A stretch of 64,000 nucleotides of DNA from Mycobacterium dioxanotrophicus (GCF_002157835.1 NZ_CP020809.1:7006001-7070000), one strand, 5' to 3'. Positions 45,210 to 54,814 are shown, counted from the first letter of the stretch. The notes: generated by a model not told the origin, from the letters alone. Numbers and translations: made by a program.

Positions 45210-45734
45210 TTGCAGCACACCAGTTTCGAGTCGATGGGCTGCCCGATCGCCGGAGCGCTGGACATGGTCGGCGACTGGTGGACGCTGGTCATCATGCGCG
45301 ACGTGCTGGACGGGTTCACCCGATTCGACGAGTTGCAGCGCAATCTGGGCATCGCACCGACCATGCTGACCCGCCGGCTCAAAGCCCTCGTCGGGGCCGG
45401 ACTGCTGCAGCGACAGCAATACACGGCCACACCAAGACGCTTCGAGTACCTGCCCACGCCCCGCGGTAAGGATCTGGCGGTAGTGATTGTCGCCCTGTAC
45501 GCGTGGGGCACAAAGCACTCAGCTGTGGGAAACAGCCAGGTTGTGCTGGTCGATCAGGACAGCGGCGAGGAGATCATTCCGGTCCTGACCGATCAAGCCA
45601 GCGGTCGACAGCTCTCAGCGATCAACACCGCATTCCTGCCAGGACCGGACGCCGATGCCTTCATGGAGGAAAGGCTCGACCCCACACTGCGCCAAGCACG
45701 TCGACAACGGGCGCAGCCAGACACCCAACCCTGA
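45210..45734 (+). CDS. HxlR-family winged-helix transcriptional regulator
   Basis: The product has 174 aa. Residues 8-100 form the HxlR winged helix: CPIAGALDMVGDWWTLVIMRDVLDG, FDELQRNLGIAPTMLTRRLKALV, then the wing TPRRFEYLPTPRGKDL. A Cys near residue 11 is conserved in redox- or electrophile-sensing members. The C-terminal tail (residues 110-174) has no known domain. TTG at 45210 is chosen with GAGGAGAGAGGAG 6 bases upstream. It probably represses the divergent NmrA-type gene and may sense an electrophile. Confidence 0.87.
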   Translation: MQHTSFESMGCPIAGALDMVGDWWTLVIMRDVLDGFTRFDELQRNLGIAPTMLTRRLKALVGAGLLQRQQYTATPRRFEYLPTPRGKDLAVVIVALYAWGTKHSAVGNSQVVLVDQDSGEEIIPVLTDQASGRQLSAINTAFLPGPDADAFMEERLDPTLRQARRQRAQPDTQP

Positions 45735-45764
45735 ACCCGCTGCTCCACCGGTGCTCCTCCAAGA

Positions 45765-46724
45765 TCAACCGCGTTCGGGTGACGGGTTTCCGGCTTCGGA
45801 AGGCTCGGCGGCCAGGACTTCCCGGAGGATGCTGCGGAGGGCCGCAGTCCCCGCGTCGTTGTCGACGCGCTCGTGCCAGAACAGTCGGACGTCATAGGGC
45901 GGCAGTGCAAGCGGTAGCTCGAAGAGAGAGATTGCTGAGTTGCGTGCGTGGTATCGGGCCAGGCGGCGGGGCGCAACAGCGATGCAATGACCGTTTTCGA
46001 CGACAGGGAACAACGAGCTGTAGTGCGGCACGGTGAGGGAGATGCGTCGGGTGCGCCCGAGGCGGGCCAAAGCGTCGTCGACTTCCCGACCTCGACCCGG
46101 GCTGATTCGAACGTGGACGTGGGGAAGCTCGATGAAACGCTCGAGTGTCATGACGCTGCGGGCGTCAGGATGGTGGGCTGCGATGACACCGACAGTGTCG
46201 TCAGCGAATGCGGGTTCCGAGTGCCATGCCGACGGGACTGTTGTGGGGATGCCCAGGTACAAATCGATCTCTCCCGTGGCCAGTGCGTCGACAACGCTGA
46301 TGCGATCCAGCGGTGTAACCCGGACGCTGGACCGGGGTGCTTTCTGCTGTAGTTGACGGTCAAGCCCGGGTAACACCAGTGGGCCATATAGGTCGGCAAA
46401 GGCTATGACCCACTCGCGGGTCGTCGTCGCTATATCGAAGTCGTCGAGGTCGTGCACTATGCCGTCAACGAGCCGCAGTGCGGTGTCGAGCCGAGGCTGA
46501 ATGGCCAGCGCGGCAGGCGTGGGGCTGAGGCCTCGACCGCTGCGCACCACGAGCGGATCACCCAACAACACACGTAAGCGCGCCAACGCATTCGAGACCG
46601 CCGGCTGTGTCAGATGCAACCGTGCTGCGGCCTTCGTGGCGCTGCGTTCTTCAAGAACCGCCTGCAGCACGACGAGGAGATTGAGGTCGACACCGGAAAG
46701 ATTCACCTCGTGAATTTGACACAT
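45765..46724 (-). CDS. LysR-family transcriptional regulator
   Basis: The product has 319 aa. The N-terminal helix-turn-helix reads DLNLLVVLQAVLEERSATKAAARLHLTQPAVSNALARLR, followed by a type-2 periplasmic-binding-like sensor domain (residues 90-300). It is divergent from the NmrA-type gene at 46797 with a 72-bp gap, the usual place for a LysR target. The C-terminal end lies close to the hxlR-like gene, which is convergent with it. Confidence 0.87.
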   Translation of the reverse strand: MCQIHEVNLSGVDLNLLVVLQAVLEERSATKAAARLHLTQPAVSNALARLRVLLGDPLVVRSGRGLSPTPAALAIQPRLDTALRLVDGIVHDLDDFDIATTTREWVIAFADLYGPLVLPGLDRQLQQKAPRSSVRVTPLDRISVVDALATGEIDLYLGIPTTVPSAWHSEPAFADDTVGVIAAHHPDARSVMTLERFIELPHVHVRISPGRGREVDDALARLGRTRRISLTVPHYSSLFPVVENGHCIAVAPRRLARYHARNSAISLFELPLALPPYDVRLFWHERVDNDAGTAALRSILREVLAAEPSEAGNPSPERG

Positions 46725-46796
46725 GCGAGATCATGATTGGTGCTGATATGACCGGAAACCTACAGTCGAGTCCGACCGCATAGGAAGGACACGGCG

Positions 46797-47639
46797 ATGC
46801 GCGTACTGATAACCGGAGCCGCTGGCGGTGTCGGATCCAGCATCATCAGCCAGCTGCGTGACACCGGGCTCGAGGTCCGCGCGACATGTCGCCGACCCGA
46901 TCCACAACGGTGGCCGTGGCTGCAGACATTTCCGAGCGATCTCAATCAGCCACACACGATGCGACAGGCCCTCGAAGGTGTCGAGACCGTCTTCCTCTAC
47001 AGCTTCGCCCAACGAGACAGCCTGCCACGACTGGTCGAAGAGATGAAGGCTGCCGGCGTCGAAAAGGTGATCGTGCTGTCCACGATCGACACCACTCGCC
47101 ATGAACCGTTCGTCGAATACAACAAACAACGTCACCTCGAGGTCGAAAATGCGATCGCCCACAGCGGTTTCAACGCTGTATGCTTGCGGCCCGGCGCCTT
47201 CGCCCGCAATGCAATTCGCTTTTGGGCCAATCAAATTCGGGAACATCGCACTGTTGGCCTGCCCTTCCCAGAATCCCAGCAGGCCCCGATAGCCGACGAG
47301 GATATCGCTGCTGTCGCCGTACGTGCGATCACCACTTCACAACTGGACGGAGAGAAGATCGTCCTCACGGGACCGAGCTCCTTGACCATGCGAGACCAAG
47401 TCGGTCTCATCAGCCAGGCCATCGCCGAGCCCATCGGCATCACTGAGCTCTCGGAGATTGAAGCACGCGCACTGTACGGACAAGTGCTGCCACCGGAATA
47501 TCTCGACCTCCTCATGGGCCAATGGGCCTTCGAAACGACCGAGAAGGCCGTCGTCGCGCCAGCAGTTCACGACATCACTGGCCATCGACCCATCAGCTAC
47601 CTCGACTGGGCAATCGACCACCGCGACGCGTTCCTCTAA
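46797..47639 (+). CDS. NmrA-type NAD(P)-binding reductase (2)
   Basis: The product has 280 aa. It starts with the Rossmann motif MRVLITGAAGGVGSS and ends with TGHRPISYLDWAIDHRDAF, typical of NmrA-like quinone-oxidoreductase-type proteins. It differs enough from the 44167-45081 product to be a separate lineage. GGAAGG lies upstream of ATG 46797. Control by the divergent LysR regulator is likely. Confidence 0.82.
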   Translation: MRVLITGAAGGVGSSIISQLRDTGLEVRATCRRPDPQRWPWLQTFPSDLNQPHTMRQALEGVETVFLYSFAQRDSLPRLVEEMKAAGVEKVIVLSTIDTTRHEPFVEYNKQRHLEVENAIAHSGFNAVCLRPGAFARNAIRFWANQIREHRTVGLPFPESQQAPIADEDIAAVAVRAITTSQLDGEKIVLTGPSSLTMRDQVGLISQAIAEPIGITELSEIEARALYGQVLPPEYLDLLMGQWAFETTEKAVVAPAVHDITGHRPISYLDWAIDHRDAFL

Positions 47640-47684
47640 CTGTCGCACCTCCCACGCACCGGGTATTGCCATGCGGATACGGGT

Positions 47685-48107
47685 TCAGTTAATGATCTCG
47701 CCACCTTCACTGGAAAGCAGTGCAGACAGTCGTTCCCGCCACGTCTGCAGTTGCTCGGGCGTGAGTCGCGTCCACTCGGTGATCTCCCCGACGATCCGCA
47801 GTGGAGCCGTACTCCGGTACGACCGAGTGGGGTTGCCGGGGAACTTCTTGTCGGTCACGTTCGGGTCGTTCTCGAACTCTCCGGTTGGCTCTACCTGGTA
47901 CACCCTCGGGCGGGGGTGGCCCTCGGCGAGTTCTGCGGCGATTTCCGCCGCCAGGCCGGCCCCATCAACCAGCGCGGTGAAGTAGATGTGGTTCATCACG
48001 ATCTCGGGACGGTAGTTCGACCGACGACCTGCGGTGAAGAACTCACCCACATTCAGTTCCGCGGTTGTGCCGTGGAAGAACGGACCTTCATCGAGCGAAT
48101 TGGACAC
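47685..48107 (-). CDS. arr: NAD(+)-rifampin ADP-ribosyltransferase
   Basis: The product has 140 aa, the normal Arr length. Conserved segments are FFHGT near residue 12, AGRRSNY, IYFTALVDGAGLAAEIA, VEPTGEFENDPN and TDKKFPGNPTRSYR. Arr uses NAD to attach ADP-ribose to a hydroxyl of rifamycins, inactivating them. GTG at 48107 with AAAGGA 7 bases upstream is preferred; the frame is open 13 codons further. Chromosomal arr is typical of rapidly growing mycobacteria. No mobile element or integron site adjoins it. Confidence 0.92.
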   Translation of the reverse strand: MSNSLDEGPFFHGTTAELNVGEFFTAGRRSNYRPEIVMNHIYFTALVDGAGLAAEIAAELAEGHPRPRVYQVEPTGEFENDPNVTDKKFPGNPTRSYRSTAPLRIVGEITEWTRLTPEQLQTWRERLSALLSSEGGEIIN

Positions 48108-48248
48108 ACAAAATCCTTTGGACAGACTGCTGAGACCCGCAAGCATGCAACACCACCCGGGCCTTGCCGCAAGCCCCCCATCACGCCTTATCCTGAAGGT
48201 AGAAAGGGCGGAGTTCGTGCATGGCTCCCGGACCGGACTCCGGGAGTC

Positions 48249-48998
48249 TTAGTACAGCGCAGACAGTGTCATCGCGACGCACACTGTGCCGATCAGTCCA
48301 ACATAGGCACGGGCGTGGACGATGTCGGGGATCGTTATCCCATAGCGCCGCAACACAACCACCACCGGTGTAGCACCCAGCAGCAGCGCGGCGGCAGAGG
48401 TAACGTCCACCGATGCGATCAGCGGTACAACAGCGGGTGCTGTGATGGCGATCGTCATCGGATTTGCAAGAGCTGTAGCCGATTCCATGGAGTGGCCGGC
48501 TCGACGCAACAACGGGACCGTGAGCACGCTGCCACCCACTCCGAGGAACGCTGCCACCGCGCCGACCGGGAGCCCGAATCCGGCTCGAATGGACTGACGT
48601 TCGGCGGCCACACCGACTGGGCGTACGAAACCTGGCCGGGCGACGGCGTCGATCAGGCTTATACCGAGGTACGCCACGAATGACCACCGCCCCAGCTCGG
48701 CGGGGGCGACTCGCGCAGCCAGGCCGCCCACCACACCGCCCACGGCCAGCAGTGCCAGAAGAACACGTTTCCCGCGCAAGCTCGCGAGGATCTCACTGCG
48801 GGTCGACGCGGTGGCAATAGCCGAAGCAGCGAAGACTACGACGGCCGATGTGGCCACTGCGGTTCGCATCGCCTCAGAGCCGAGTCCCGCGTCGGCCCAC
48901 ACGATGACCGGAACAGTCACGAACCCGCCGCCAAACCCAAACAACACCGTAGTGACGCCCGAAAGCGCGCCAATTACGACCAGGATCTCGAAGGTCAC
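48249..48998 (-). CDS. TauE/SafE-family anion exporter
   Basis: The product has about 249 aa with seven or eight membrane segments. The family pattern includes GFGGGFVTVPVIV near the N-terminus and a repeated GVGGSVLTVPLL in the second half, typical of TauE/SafE proteins that export sulfite or sulfonates. The start is uncertain: GTG 48998 fits the family, while the frame is open to 49091, which would overlap the divergent AraC gene. With sulfur-related monooxygenases elsewhere in the window it may export sulfite, but the gene is not next to them. Confidence 0.72.
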   Translation of the reverse strand: MTFEILVVIGALSGVTTVLFGFGGGFVTVPVIVWADAGLGSEAMRTAVATSAVVVFAASAIATASTRSEILASLRGKRVLLALLAVGGVVGGLAARVAPAELGRWSFVAYLGISLIDAVARPGFVRPVGVAAERQSIRAGFGLPVGAVAAFLGVGGSVLTVPLLRRAGHSMESATALANPMTIAITAPAVVPLIASVDVTSAAALLLGATPVVVVLRRYGITIPDIVHARAYVGLIGTVCVAMTLSALY

Positions 48999-49083
48999 GC
49001 CCTCATCGAACCGTCCTGGGATGTCTACCGACAATCGAAAGTCAGACGAATACCTTCGCGATTCGGACATATAGGGTGGACAG

Positions 49084-49857
49084 GTGCGCAATGTCGCCGC
49101 AGATGACTTCGACGAGGCACCGAGAGTCGTATTACCCGTAGGAACCGACTATCCCGACGGCTTCGTACTGGACTGGCATTCGCACCGGCGTGCACAGTTC
49201 CTCCACAGCGTGACCGGAGTGATGGTGGTCGAGACGCGCGATGGCACCTGGACAGTTCCCACCGACCTCGCTGTGCTGATCCCGGCGGGCGTTCAACACC
49301 TGATGCGGACCCGGCAGGTGAGCACTCGCAGCCTCTACATAGAACCCCACGCCGTCCCCTGGTGGCCTGACCACTGCATCGTGGTGAAAGTCACGCCACT
49401 TCTGCGTGAACTCCTGCTCGTTGCAGCGGATTTCGATGCCGACTACGATCCAGCTGGCCGCGAGGGCGCAGTTACTACGTTGCTGTTGCATGAGATCGCC
49501 GCATTGACTCCCGTTGCACTTCATGTCGCACTGCCCAGCGCCGCGGATCTAGGCGCCCTATGTCGCGACTACCTCACCGAACCGGACGTTCGAATCGACA
49601 ACGCGCAGTGGGCCGCCCGGCTGAATCTCAGCGAGAGAGCGTTCAGCCGCCGGTTCCGCGCCGAAACCGGCGTGAGCCCTGCCGCGTGGCGTCGCCGCGC
49701 ACGACTGCTCGCCGCAGTTCCACTATTACGCGACGCCACTGTTGCGGAGGTGGCGGGCCGCCTCGGGTACGCGACACCGGCGGCGTTTACCGCCGCCTTC
49801 TCTGCCGAGTTCGGAATCGCACCGTCGCGCATGACACGGACGCCGCGGGCGGGCTGA
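49084..49857 (+). CDS. AraC-family regulator with N-terminal cupin
   Basis: The product has 257 aa. Residues about 15-110 form a cupin sensor (FVLDWHSHRRAQFLHSVTG, LIPAGVQHLM), with metal-type histidines. Residues 155-255 form the two helix-turn-helices (WAARLNLSERAFSRRFRAETG, VAGRLGYATPAAFTAAFSAEFG). GTG at 49084 starts 86 bp from the divergent TauE-like gene, which may be its target. Confidence 0.85.
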   Translation: MRNVAADDFDEAPRVVLPVGTDYPDGFVLDWHSHRRAQFLHSVTGVMVVETRDGTWTVPTDLAVLIPAGVQHLMRTRQVSTRSLYIEPHAVPWWPDHCIVVKVTPLLRELLLVAADFDADYDPAGREGAVTTLLLHEIAALTPVALHVALPSAADLGALCRDYLTEPDVRIDNAQWAARLNLSERAFSRRFRAETGVSPAAWRRRARLLAAVPLLRDATVAEVAGRLGYATPAAFTAAFSAEFGIAPSRMTRTPRAG

Positions 49858-50745
49858 CAACTGGCGCACAGCCGAGGTGGGTCCGTTGCTCGGTTCGCGG
49901 CGTGTTCGTCTTCAAGGGCAACAGCGCGTGAATGTTGTCACTCGTCGCGGGTGGTTGGCGGCGTCGCCGTGGAGCGGGCCAGGTTCGCCATGCCAGCAAG
50001 TCACGGAGGTGGCCGGCACGTGATACATCCGGACATCATGTCAGGGCGGGTCGGCCACACGGCGAGCTAATCAGATTGCGCCATAACAATATCTGGCCGC
50101 ACATGTTATTCGGACCGTCGGCCGATGCGGGTCACATCTGCTTCGTGGATGTAGGCCGACTCGGCCCGCATGCGCCAGATCGACCACCAACGCATTCACC
50201 GGCGTCGGCACCCCGACGGCGGCCGGTAGCCACGACGGAACCGCTACACGCGGACCGTCGTCAGGGGCAGTCTGTACGGGTTCGGGTGTTCGGTTACGAC
50301 ATGTTCGTGGTCGAATGCGTCGTAGGAATCAGCAATGAGATCAGCATTGACATCGGGATGCATGTCGGCCACCAGCAATACCGCCAGTCGGGGCACCGTC
50401 CAAATATGCTCGTGCACGATGGTTTTCATCCTTGGGCGGTGGCATCGTTGAGCGCGTCCCGGAAACGCTCGCCTAGCTCAGCCGACGACCGCGGGTGGGG
50501 AGCACAATAAACGCCGCAGCAGCCAGTGCGTGTTCGACGAGCGGATGGTGATGTCATAGCCGTTGCTGCCCTTTCGATTCCAACATCCATCAAGTTGTCA
50601 CACCAAACCTCCACCCCTGCGCGGAAGTCGCAGCAAGATGTCACCGAGGTCGCTGAGATCACATCGCCAGAAATTGGCAGCAACCTAGCGGATACCGGCA
50701 ATTCTGCCTCTGGCTGGACCCAGGGGGTGACCGCAGACTCGTCGT
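49858..50745. other. Gap without a supported gene
   Basis: On the minus strand, frames 50426-50767 and 50244-50429 overlap as ATGA, but neither has a known motif and the first overlaps the HD gene. A plus-strand frame at 49932-50510 is equally unconvincing. The gap may hold decayed genes; I see no RNA gene, repeat or clear promoter. Confidence 0.4.
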
Positions 50746-51456
50746 ATGACATTGCCGCACGCTTCACCCACTGAGAAGGACCAGCCCTCCACTGACACCG
50801 ATCTGGTCACCTTGCCGAGCACACCACTAGCGCTAGCCGCGCTCGAATTGGTCCGAGGCGCTGAGTCGCCGGCGATCGCCAATCACAGCGTGCGGAGTTA
50901 TTTGTTCGCTCGGCTGCTCGCCCCACACGTTGGGCTGACACCTGGCCGAGATTTTGACGACGAGCTGCTCTACCTCGCGTGTGTCCTGCATGACGTTGGA
51001 CTGTCACCGCTCGCCAAGAGAAACACTCGCTTCGAGGTTGATGGTGCGGACCGCGCGGCCGAGTTTCTCAGCGGCCATGGCCTGGAGGCGCAGAAGGTCG
51101 ATGCCGTCTGGGAAGCCATCGCCCTCCACAACACGGCGGTCATACCTGAGCGGATGGGCGCCCTGACTTCGCTGACATACCAAGGCGTCGCCATCGACTT
51201 CGGCGGTGTCCTTGGTCTGCCGGAGGTACACCTGAACGCGGTAACCGCACAAATCGGAGCCGTAATCCACTCTGCCTACCCTCGTTTCAATATGGCTACA
51301 TCGGTCATCGATGCGGTCGCCGATCACGCTGCAAGCCATCCGAACAACGCCCCGCGCTATAGCCCCCCAGGCGAAGTTCTGCGCGAGCGACGCGAATTCG
51401 GTGCCACCTACAGTGAGCAACTCATCGCTGCGGGCGGTTCCCGGTGGGGCAACTGA
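50746..51456 (+). CDS. HD-domain hydrolase, cyanamide-hydratase-like
   Basis: The product has 236 aa. Metal-binding residues of an HD domain are visible: His47 (ANHSVRSYLFARLL), His82-Asp83 (ACVLHDVGLS) and His128 (IALHNT). The pattern, including RFEVDGADRAAEFL and an aliphatic GVAIDFGGV stretch, resembles the fungal and bacterial cyanamide-hydratase-like HD family. These hydrolyse small nitrile- or amide-like molecules with a metal. ATG at 50746 has no clear ribosome site. It heads a run of plus-strand genes including RidA proteins; the substrate is unknown. Confidence 0.72.
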   Translation: MTLPHASPTEKDQPSTDTDLVTLPSTPLALAALELVRGAESPAIANHSVRSYLFARLLAPHVGLTPGRDFDDELLYLACVLHDVGLSPLAKRNTRFEVDGADRAAEFLSGHGLEAQKVDAVWEAIALHNTAVIPERMGALTSLTYQGVAIDFGGVLGLPEVHLNAVTAQIGAVIHSAYPRFNMATSVIDAVADHAASHPNNAPRYSPPGEVLRERREFGATYSEQLIAAGGSRWGN

Positions 51457-51543
51457 GTGCCGAAGCACACCCATCGAACAGAGACTCCGTGACGGCGGGC
51501 TTGCCGAAGTGGATACGAAATGACAACGAAAGGATGTACCTGA

Positions 51544-51972
51544 ATGTCTACCCCTGAGTTCTTCGACACCCCCGGATATGGGGATATTTTTCGCACACAG
51601 TACAGCTACGGTCAGGCCGTTCGGATCGGCGATCGCGTGGAAATCTCCGGCCAGGGCGGATGGAACGATGACCTGACCTTCCCGGTCGATTCCCTGGAAG
51701 CAGAGATCGAAAAGGCCTTTGACAACGTCGAAAAGACCCTATTAGCGGCGGGTGCCACGTGGCATGACGTCGTGAAGGTCAGTACGTATCACAAGCCCAC
51801 CAGTGAAAGTTCTATCGGTGCCGATCACCTGACAGCAGTCGTTGATCAGTTCCGCAAGCGGGCGGGAGAACACCTGCCACTGTGGACTGCGCTGGGAGTG
51901 AAAGCGCTGGGTCTGCCCGAGATGCATATCGAGGTCGAGGCTGTCGCTCTGATCCGGGCTGGCGGCGAATAG
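51544..51972 (+). CDS. RidA-family protein (1)
   Basis: The product has 142 aa with the YjgF/RidA chorismate-mutase-like fold: ISGQGGWNDDLTF, a helix (LEAEIEKAFDNVEKTLLAAG), DVVKVSTYHKP and ALGLPEMHIEVEAVALI with the Glu of RidA. The arginine that binds carboxylates in RidA (usually in the sequence PR-x-E) is not evident, so it may act on another imine-type or neutral substrate. AAAGGA precedes the ATG by about 10 bases. Confidence 0.82.
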   Translation: MSTPEFFDTPGYGDIFRTQYSYGQAVRIGDRVEISGQGGWNDDLTFPVDSLEAEIEKAFDNVEKTLLAAGATWHDVVKVSTYHKPTSESSIGADHLTAVVDQFRKRAGEHLPLWTALGVKALGLPEMHIEVEAVALIRAGGE

Positions 51973-51981
51973 CTCGCGTTA

Positions 51982-52027
51982 CGACAGGGCTGTCTCGGTG
52001 CGAGGCGGCGTTGGGACAGCCCTGTCG
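51982..52027. terminator. 13-bp inverted repeat, probable terminator
   Basis: CGACAGGGCTGTC and its perfect complement flank a 20-nt loop, 10 bp after the first RidA gene. There is no T run. Its size suggests a strong RNA hairpin, ending or attenuating transcription before the epimerase-like gene. The rest of 51973-52294 shows no gene. Confidence 0.45.
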
Positions 52028-52294
52028 CAATCGCCAAGGCATCGTAGCCCTGCTTCGAGCGGAACAGATGAATGATTCGGCGACTGCCCGCGCTTTGCTG
52101 TTCGAACGAGATTGCAGTACATGGCTCGCCGTGCGGTCGGCACCGTAACGCGGAGCATGTTCTGCCTCAGCAGGTCTCGTTCGCAACAAGCGACCGAAGG
52201 CCACACTGACGGGCTTGCGACCCCAAACTGCGCACGGTCCGTGCCGGTCGGCTGCGCAGTGCCTGCAATCGTCCGAAACGAGAGGACCGCAATC

Positions 52295-53290
52295 ATGAAA
52301 ATTCTCGTCACCGGGGGCTCCGGATTCGTAGGCGAACACCTCCTCCGGAGGTTGGCTGCGGACGGGCACACCGTACTCGCTCTTGCTCGGTCTTCCACGT
52401 CAGGCAAGAAGGTCCGTGCGCTGGGGGCAACGCCGCTACCCGGCGATCTCGATCGTCCCGACGAGTTCGCCCTACCCGCGCTCGATGCAGTTGTGCACGC
52501 CGCGGCATACTTCCGCTTCGCGGGGTCGCGCGCGGCGTACTTCCGCTCCAACGTCGCAGGCACTCGGGCGCTGCTCAACGCTGCGAAGCACGCCGGCGCC
52601 ACCACATTCGTGTACATGAGTGCGGCTGGAGTCGTCATGGATGGCCGTGGCTCCCCCATGCACGCTGTCAACGAGTCGGCGAAGACCTATCCGAAAAGCT
52701 CCTCAGGCTATATCGCAACCAAGTCGATCAGTGAGGCTGAAGTGCTGGCGGCGAACACGATGAGGTTTCGCACCATCGCACTGCGCCCCTCGGCGATCTG
52801 GGGCCCAGGCGACTCGTTCAGCCGCGAGATTCCCGGCCGCATCGAAACCGGGAGGTTCGCATTCATCAACCGCGGCGACTATCCGTTCAGTACCTGTCAC
52901 GTCGACAATGTTGCCGAGGCGGTGCAACTTGCACTCGGCGGCGGTCCGGGTGGACACGCCTACTTCGTGAACGACCGGGAACCCATCACCTTCCGCCAAT
53001 TTATCGCGTCGCTGGCTGATGTCCAGGGCTTCTCCATCGACAAACTTCGATCAGTTCCCTACCCCGCGGCGGTTTCCCTGGGATGGTTCATGGAGACCAT
53101 TGCTTCCCTCCGCTCGGATCAGACCGATCCACCTTTGACCCGAACGATGGTCCGCATGATCGGACGAGAATTCACTACCGACGATCGTGCCGCCCGTGCC
53201 GAGCTCGGCTACGTCGGACAAACCTCGCGCGCCGACGGGCTCAAGCAATTGAGAGCCGCACGCTGGCGCGGAAACAGTGCACCGCAATAG
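52295..53290 (+). CDS. NAD-dependent epimerase/dehydratase-type reductase
   Basis: The product has 331 aa. Motifs are TGGSGFVGEHLLRRL at residues 7-21, a YIATKS-type active site (SGYIATKSISEAEVL), and ALRPSAIWGPGD. This is an extended SDR like 3-beta-hydroxysteroid dehydrogenase or dihydroflavonol reductase. GAGAGGA lies upstream of ATG 52295. Position in the cluster suggests it reduces or oxidises an alcohol or ketone in the pathway. Confidence 0.8.
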   Translation: MKILVTGGSGFVGEHLLRRLAADGHTVLALARSSTSGKKVRALGATPLPGDLDRPDEFALPALDAVVHAAAYFRFAGSRAAYFRSNVAGTRALLNAAKHAGATTFVYMSAAGVVMDGRGSPMHAVNESAKTYPKSSSGYIATKSISEAEVLAANTMRFRTIALRPSAIWGPGDSFSREIPGRIETGRFAFINRGDYPFSTCHVDNVAEAVQLALGGGPGGHAYFVNDREPITFRQFIASLADVQGFSIDKLRSVPYPAAVSLGWFMETIASLRSDQTDPPLTRTMVRMIGREFTTDDRAARAELGYVGQTSRADGLKQLRAARWRGNSAPQ

Positions 53291-53315
53291 ATGCGGTCTA
53301 TTTGAAAGGAACATC

Positions 53316-53729
53316 ATGATTCGCAGGTCTTCCCCGCAGGTGAACAACTTCATAACCCCTGACGTTTTCAAGGGCTTCGGCTTCAATCAGATCGTGAGTG
53401 CAGGCGACACCGTCCATCTCGCAGGCGTTGTCGCGAACGTCGGCAGCTTGGAGGATCTGCAGATCGTTCATCCCGATGACACTGCCAGGCAGTTGGAGTT
53501 CATCCTGCGAGTTATCGACGACCTCTTGAAAACTGAACACTTGGACCGCACGAATCTTGTGTCCTTGACGATCTACGCATCTGACCTGCCCGCATTGGCG
53601 GAAGCCATCCCCCGAGTTTACGTTCCGTGGGTCGGGGATCACGCGCCCAACATGTCCATTGTCCAGGTCGCCGGCTTCTTGTTGCCGGGTCAAGTCCTGG
53701 AGATCCCCGCCGTCGCATATCGCGACTGA
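53316..53729 (+). CDS. RidA-family protein (2)
   Basis: The product has 137 aa with the YjgF/RidA fold: VHLAGVVANVG, LEFILRVIDDLLKTEHLDRTNLVSLTIYASD, and GFLLPGQVLEIPAVAYR with the Glu of RidA. It is only distantly like the RidA protein at 51544-51972. AAAGGA is 5 bases before the ATG at 53316, 25 bp after the epimerase-like gene, so the two are co-transcribed. Usual RidA substrates are reactive imines, but variants with other roles are common. Confidence 0.82.
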   Translation: MIRRSSPQVNNFITPDVFKGFGFNQIVSAGDTVHLAGVVANVGSLEDLQIVHPDDTARQLEFILRVIDDLLKTEHLDRTNLVSLTIYASDLPALAEAIPRVYVPWVGDHAPNMSIVQVAGFLLPGQVLEIPAVAYRD

Positions 53730-53803
53730 GCCCTTCCAGCAGCCGAATTCGGCGATCCGACGGTGAGCCTACTACTGAAAACGACGACCGTAAGCGAAGG
53801 CCA

Positions 53804-54814
53804 ATGATTGAAGACTTGCCACTGCAACAGATTCAGATAGATGAGCAGGTGATCGCGTACCGCGAATCTGGGCCTGTCGATGGACAGCCTGTCGTGTTGG
53901 TACACGGTTGGCCGCAGACATCATGGGCTTGGCGCCACCAACTCGCGGAGCTTGGAGCCCGTGGCTACCGAGTAATCGCACCGGACCTGCGTGGGACTGG
54001 TGGATCAACGGTTTTCAAACACCACGATGATTACGCGCTGCGGCATCAGGTCGATGACCTGATCGCGTTAGTGGACGCGCTCGAAATCGATCGAGCAACG
54101 TGGGTTGGCCACGATTGGGGTGCTCCCGCAGTGTGGAGCGCCGCCCGGCACCATCCCGAGAGGTTCGCGGCAGGTGGATCCCTGAGTACGCCATACGACA
54201 CCCTAGAGAAGGGGTTCGAGCGGGTAGCTTCGTTCGTCCGTCGGGATGTCTACCCCGAAACTGAGTACCCCGCCGGGCAAATGGACTACTACCAGTTCTA
54301 CGCAGAGGAGTTTGATTCTGCACTAGAGCAATTCGAGGCCGACATCGCAGCGTTCTTCGCGAACCTCCTCCGCGGCGATGAGCCGGGGCAACAGAACGTT
54401 GTGTGGCCGACGGCCACGGTACGCAGACGGGGTGGCTGGTTCGATGGTGGTCCGGCGCCGGCAAGGGAACACGATCCCACGGTGATCAGCACCGGCGACC
54501 TGAAACGGTTCGTCGACGATTATTCGCGGACTGGGTTTTTCGGTGTGAACTCGTTGTACATGAACGATGATGACAACCGAGCATTTGTCGAACAGGCCGG
54601 TCGAGATCGAGTGAGCTTCCCGGCTCTGCTGGTGGTCGGCCGACATGACTACGTCAACGACGCCGCCTACTCGGAACTTGCATCCCCGATGCGCGAGTTG
54701 TGCGACGATCTCGATATCCGTGGAGTGGACGCCGGACACTGGGTCCACCAGGAGCGCTCGGCGGAAATCACCGATGCGATCGACGACCTCGCTCGCAGGG
54801 GTGCCCCACGGTGA
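53804..54814 (+). CDS. Alpha/beta hydrolase, epoxide-hydrolase-like
   Basis: The product has 336 aa. The oxyanion loop HGWPQT is at 34-39, the nucleophile elbow VGHDWG places Asp104 as nucleophile, and GHWVHQE near the C-terminus gives the catalytic His. Asp as nucleophile is typical of epoxide hydrolases and haloalkane dehalogenases; HGWPQ favours epoxide hydrolase. GAAGG stands upstream of ATG 53804. Confidence 0.83.
   Translation: MIEDLPLQQIQIDEQVIAYRESGPVDGQPVVLVHGWPQTSWAWRHQLAELGARGYRVIAPDLRGTGGSTVFKHHDDYALRHQVDDLIALVDALEIDRATWVGHDWGAPAVWSAARHHPERFAAGGSLSTPYDTLEKGFERVASFVRRDVYPETEYPAGQMDYYQFYAEEFDSALEQFEADIAAFFANLLRGDEPGQQNVVWPTATVRRRGGWFDGGPAPAREHDPTVISTGDLKRFVDDYSRTGFFGVNSLYMNDDDNRAFVEQAGRDRVSFPALLVVGRHDYVNDAAYSELASPMRELCDDLDIRGVDAGHWVHQERSAEITDAIDDLARRGAPR

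Noticed and set aside
50244..50767. Two minus-strand frames coupled by ATGA (114 and 61 aa)
   Set aside because: The first overlaps the start of the HD gene on the other strand, neither shows a known motif, and ribosome sites are absent.
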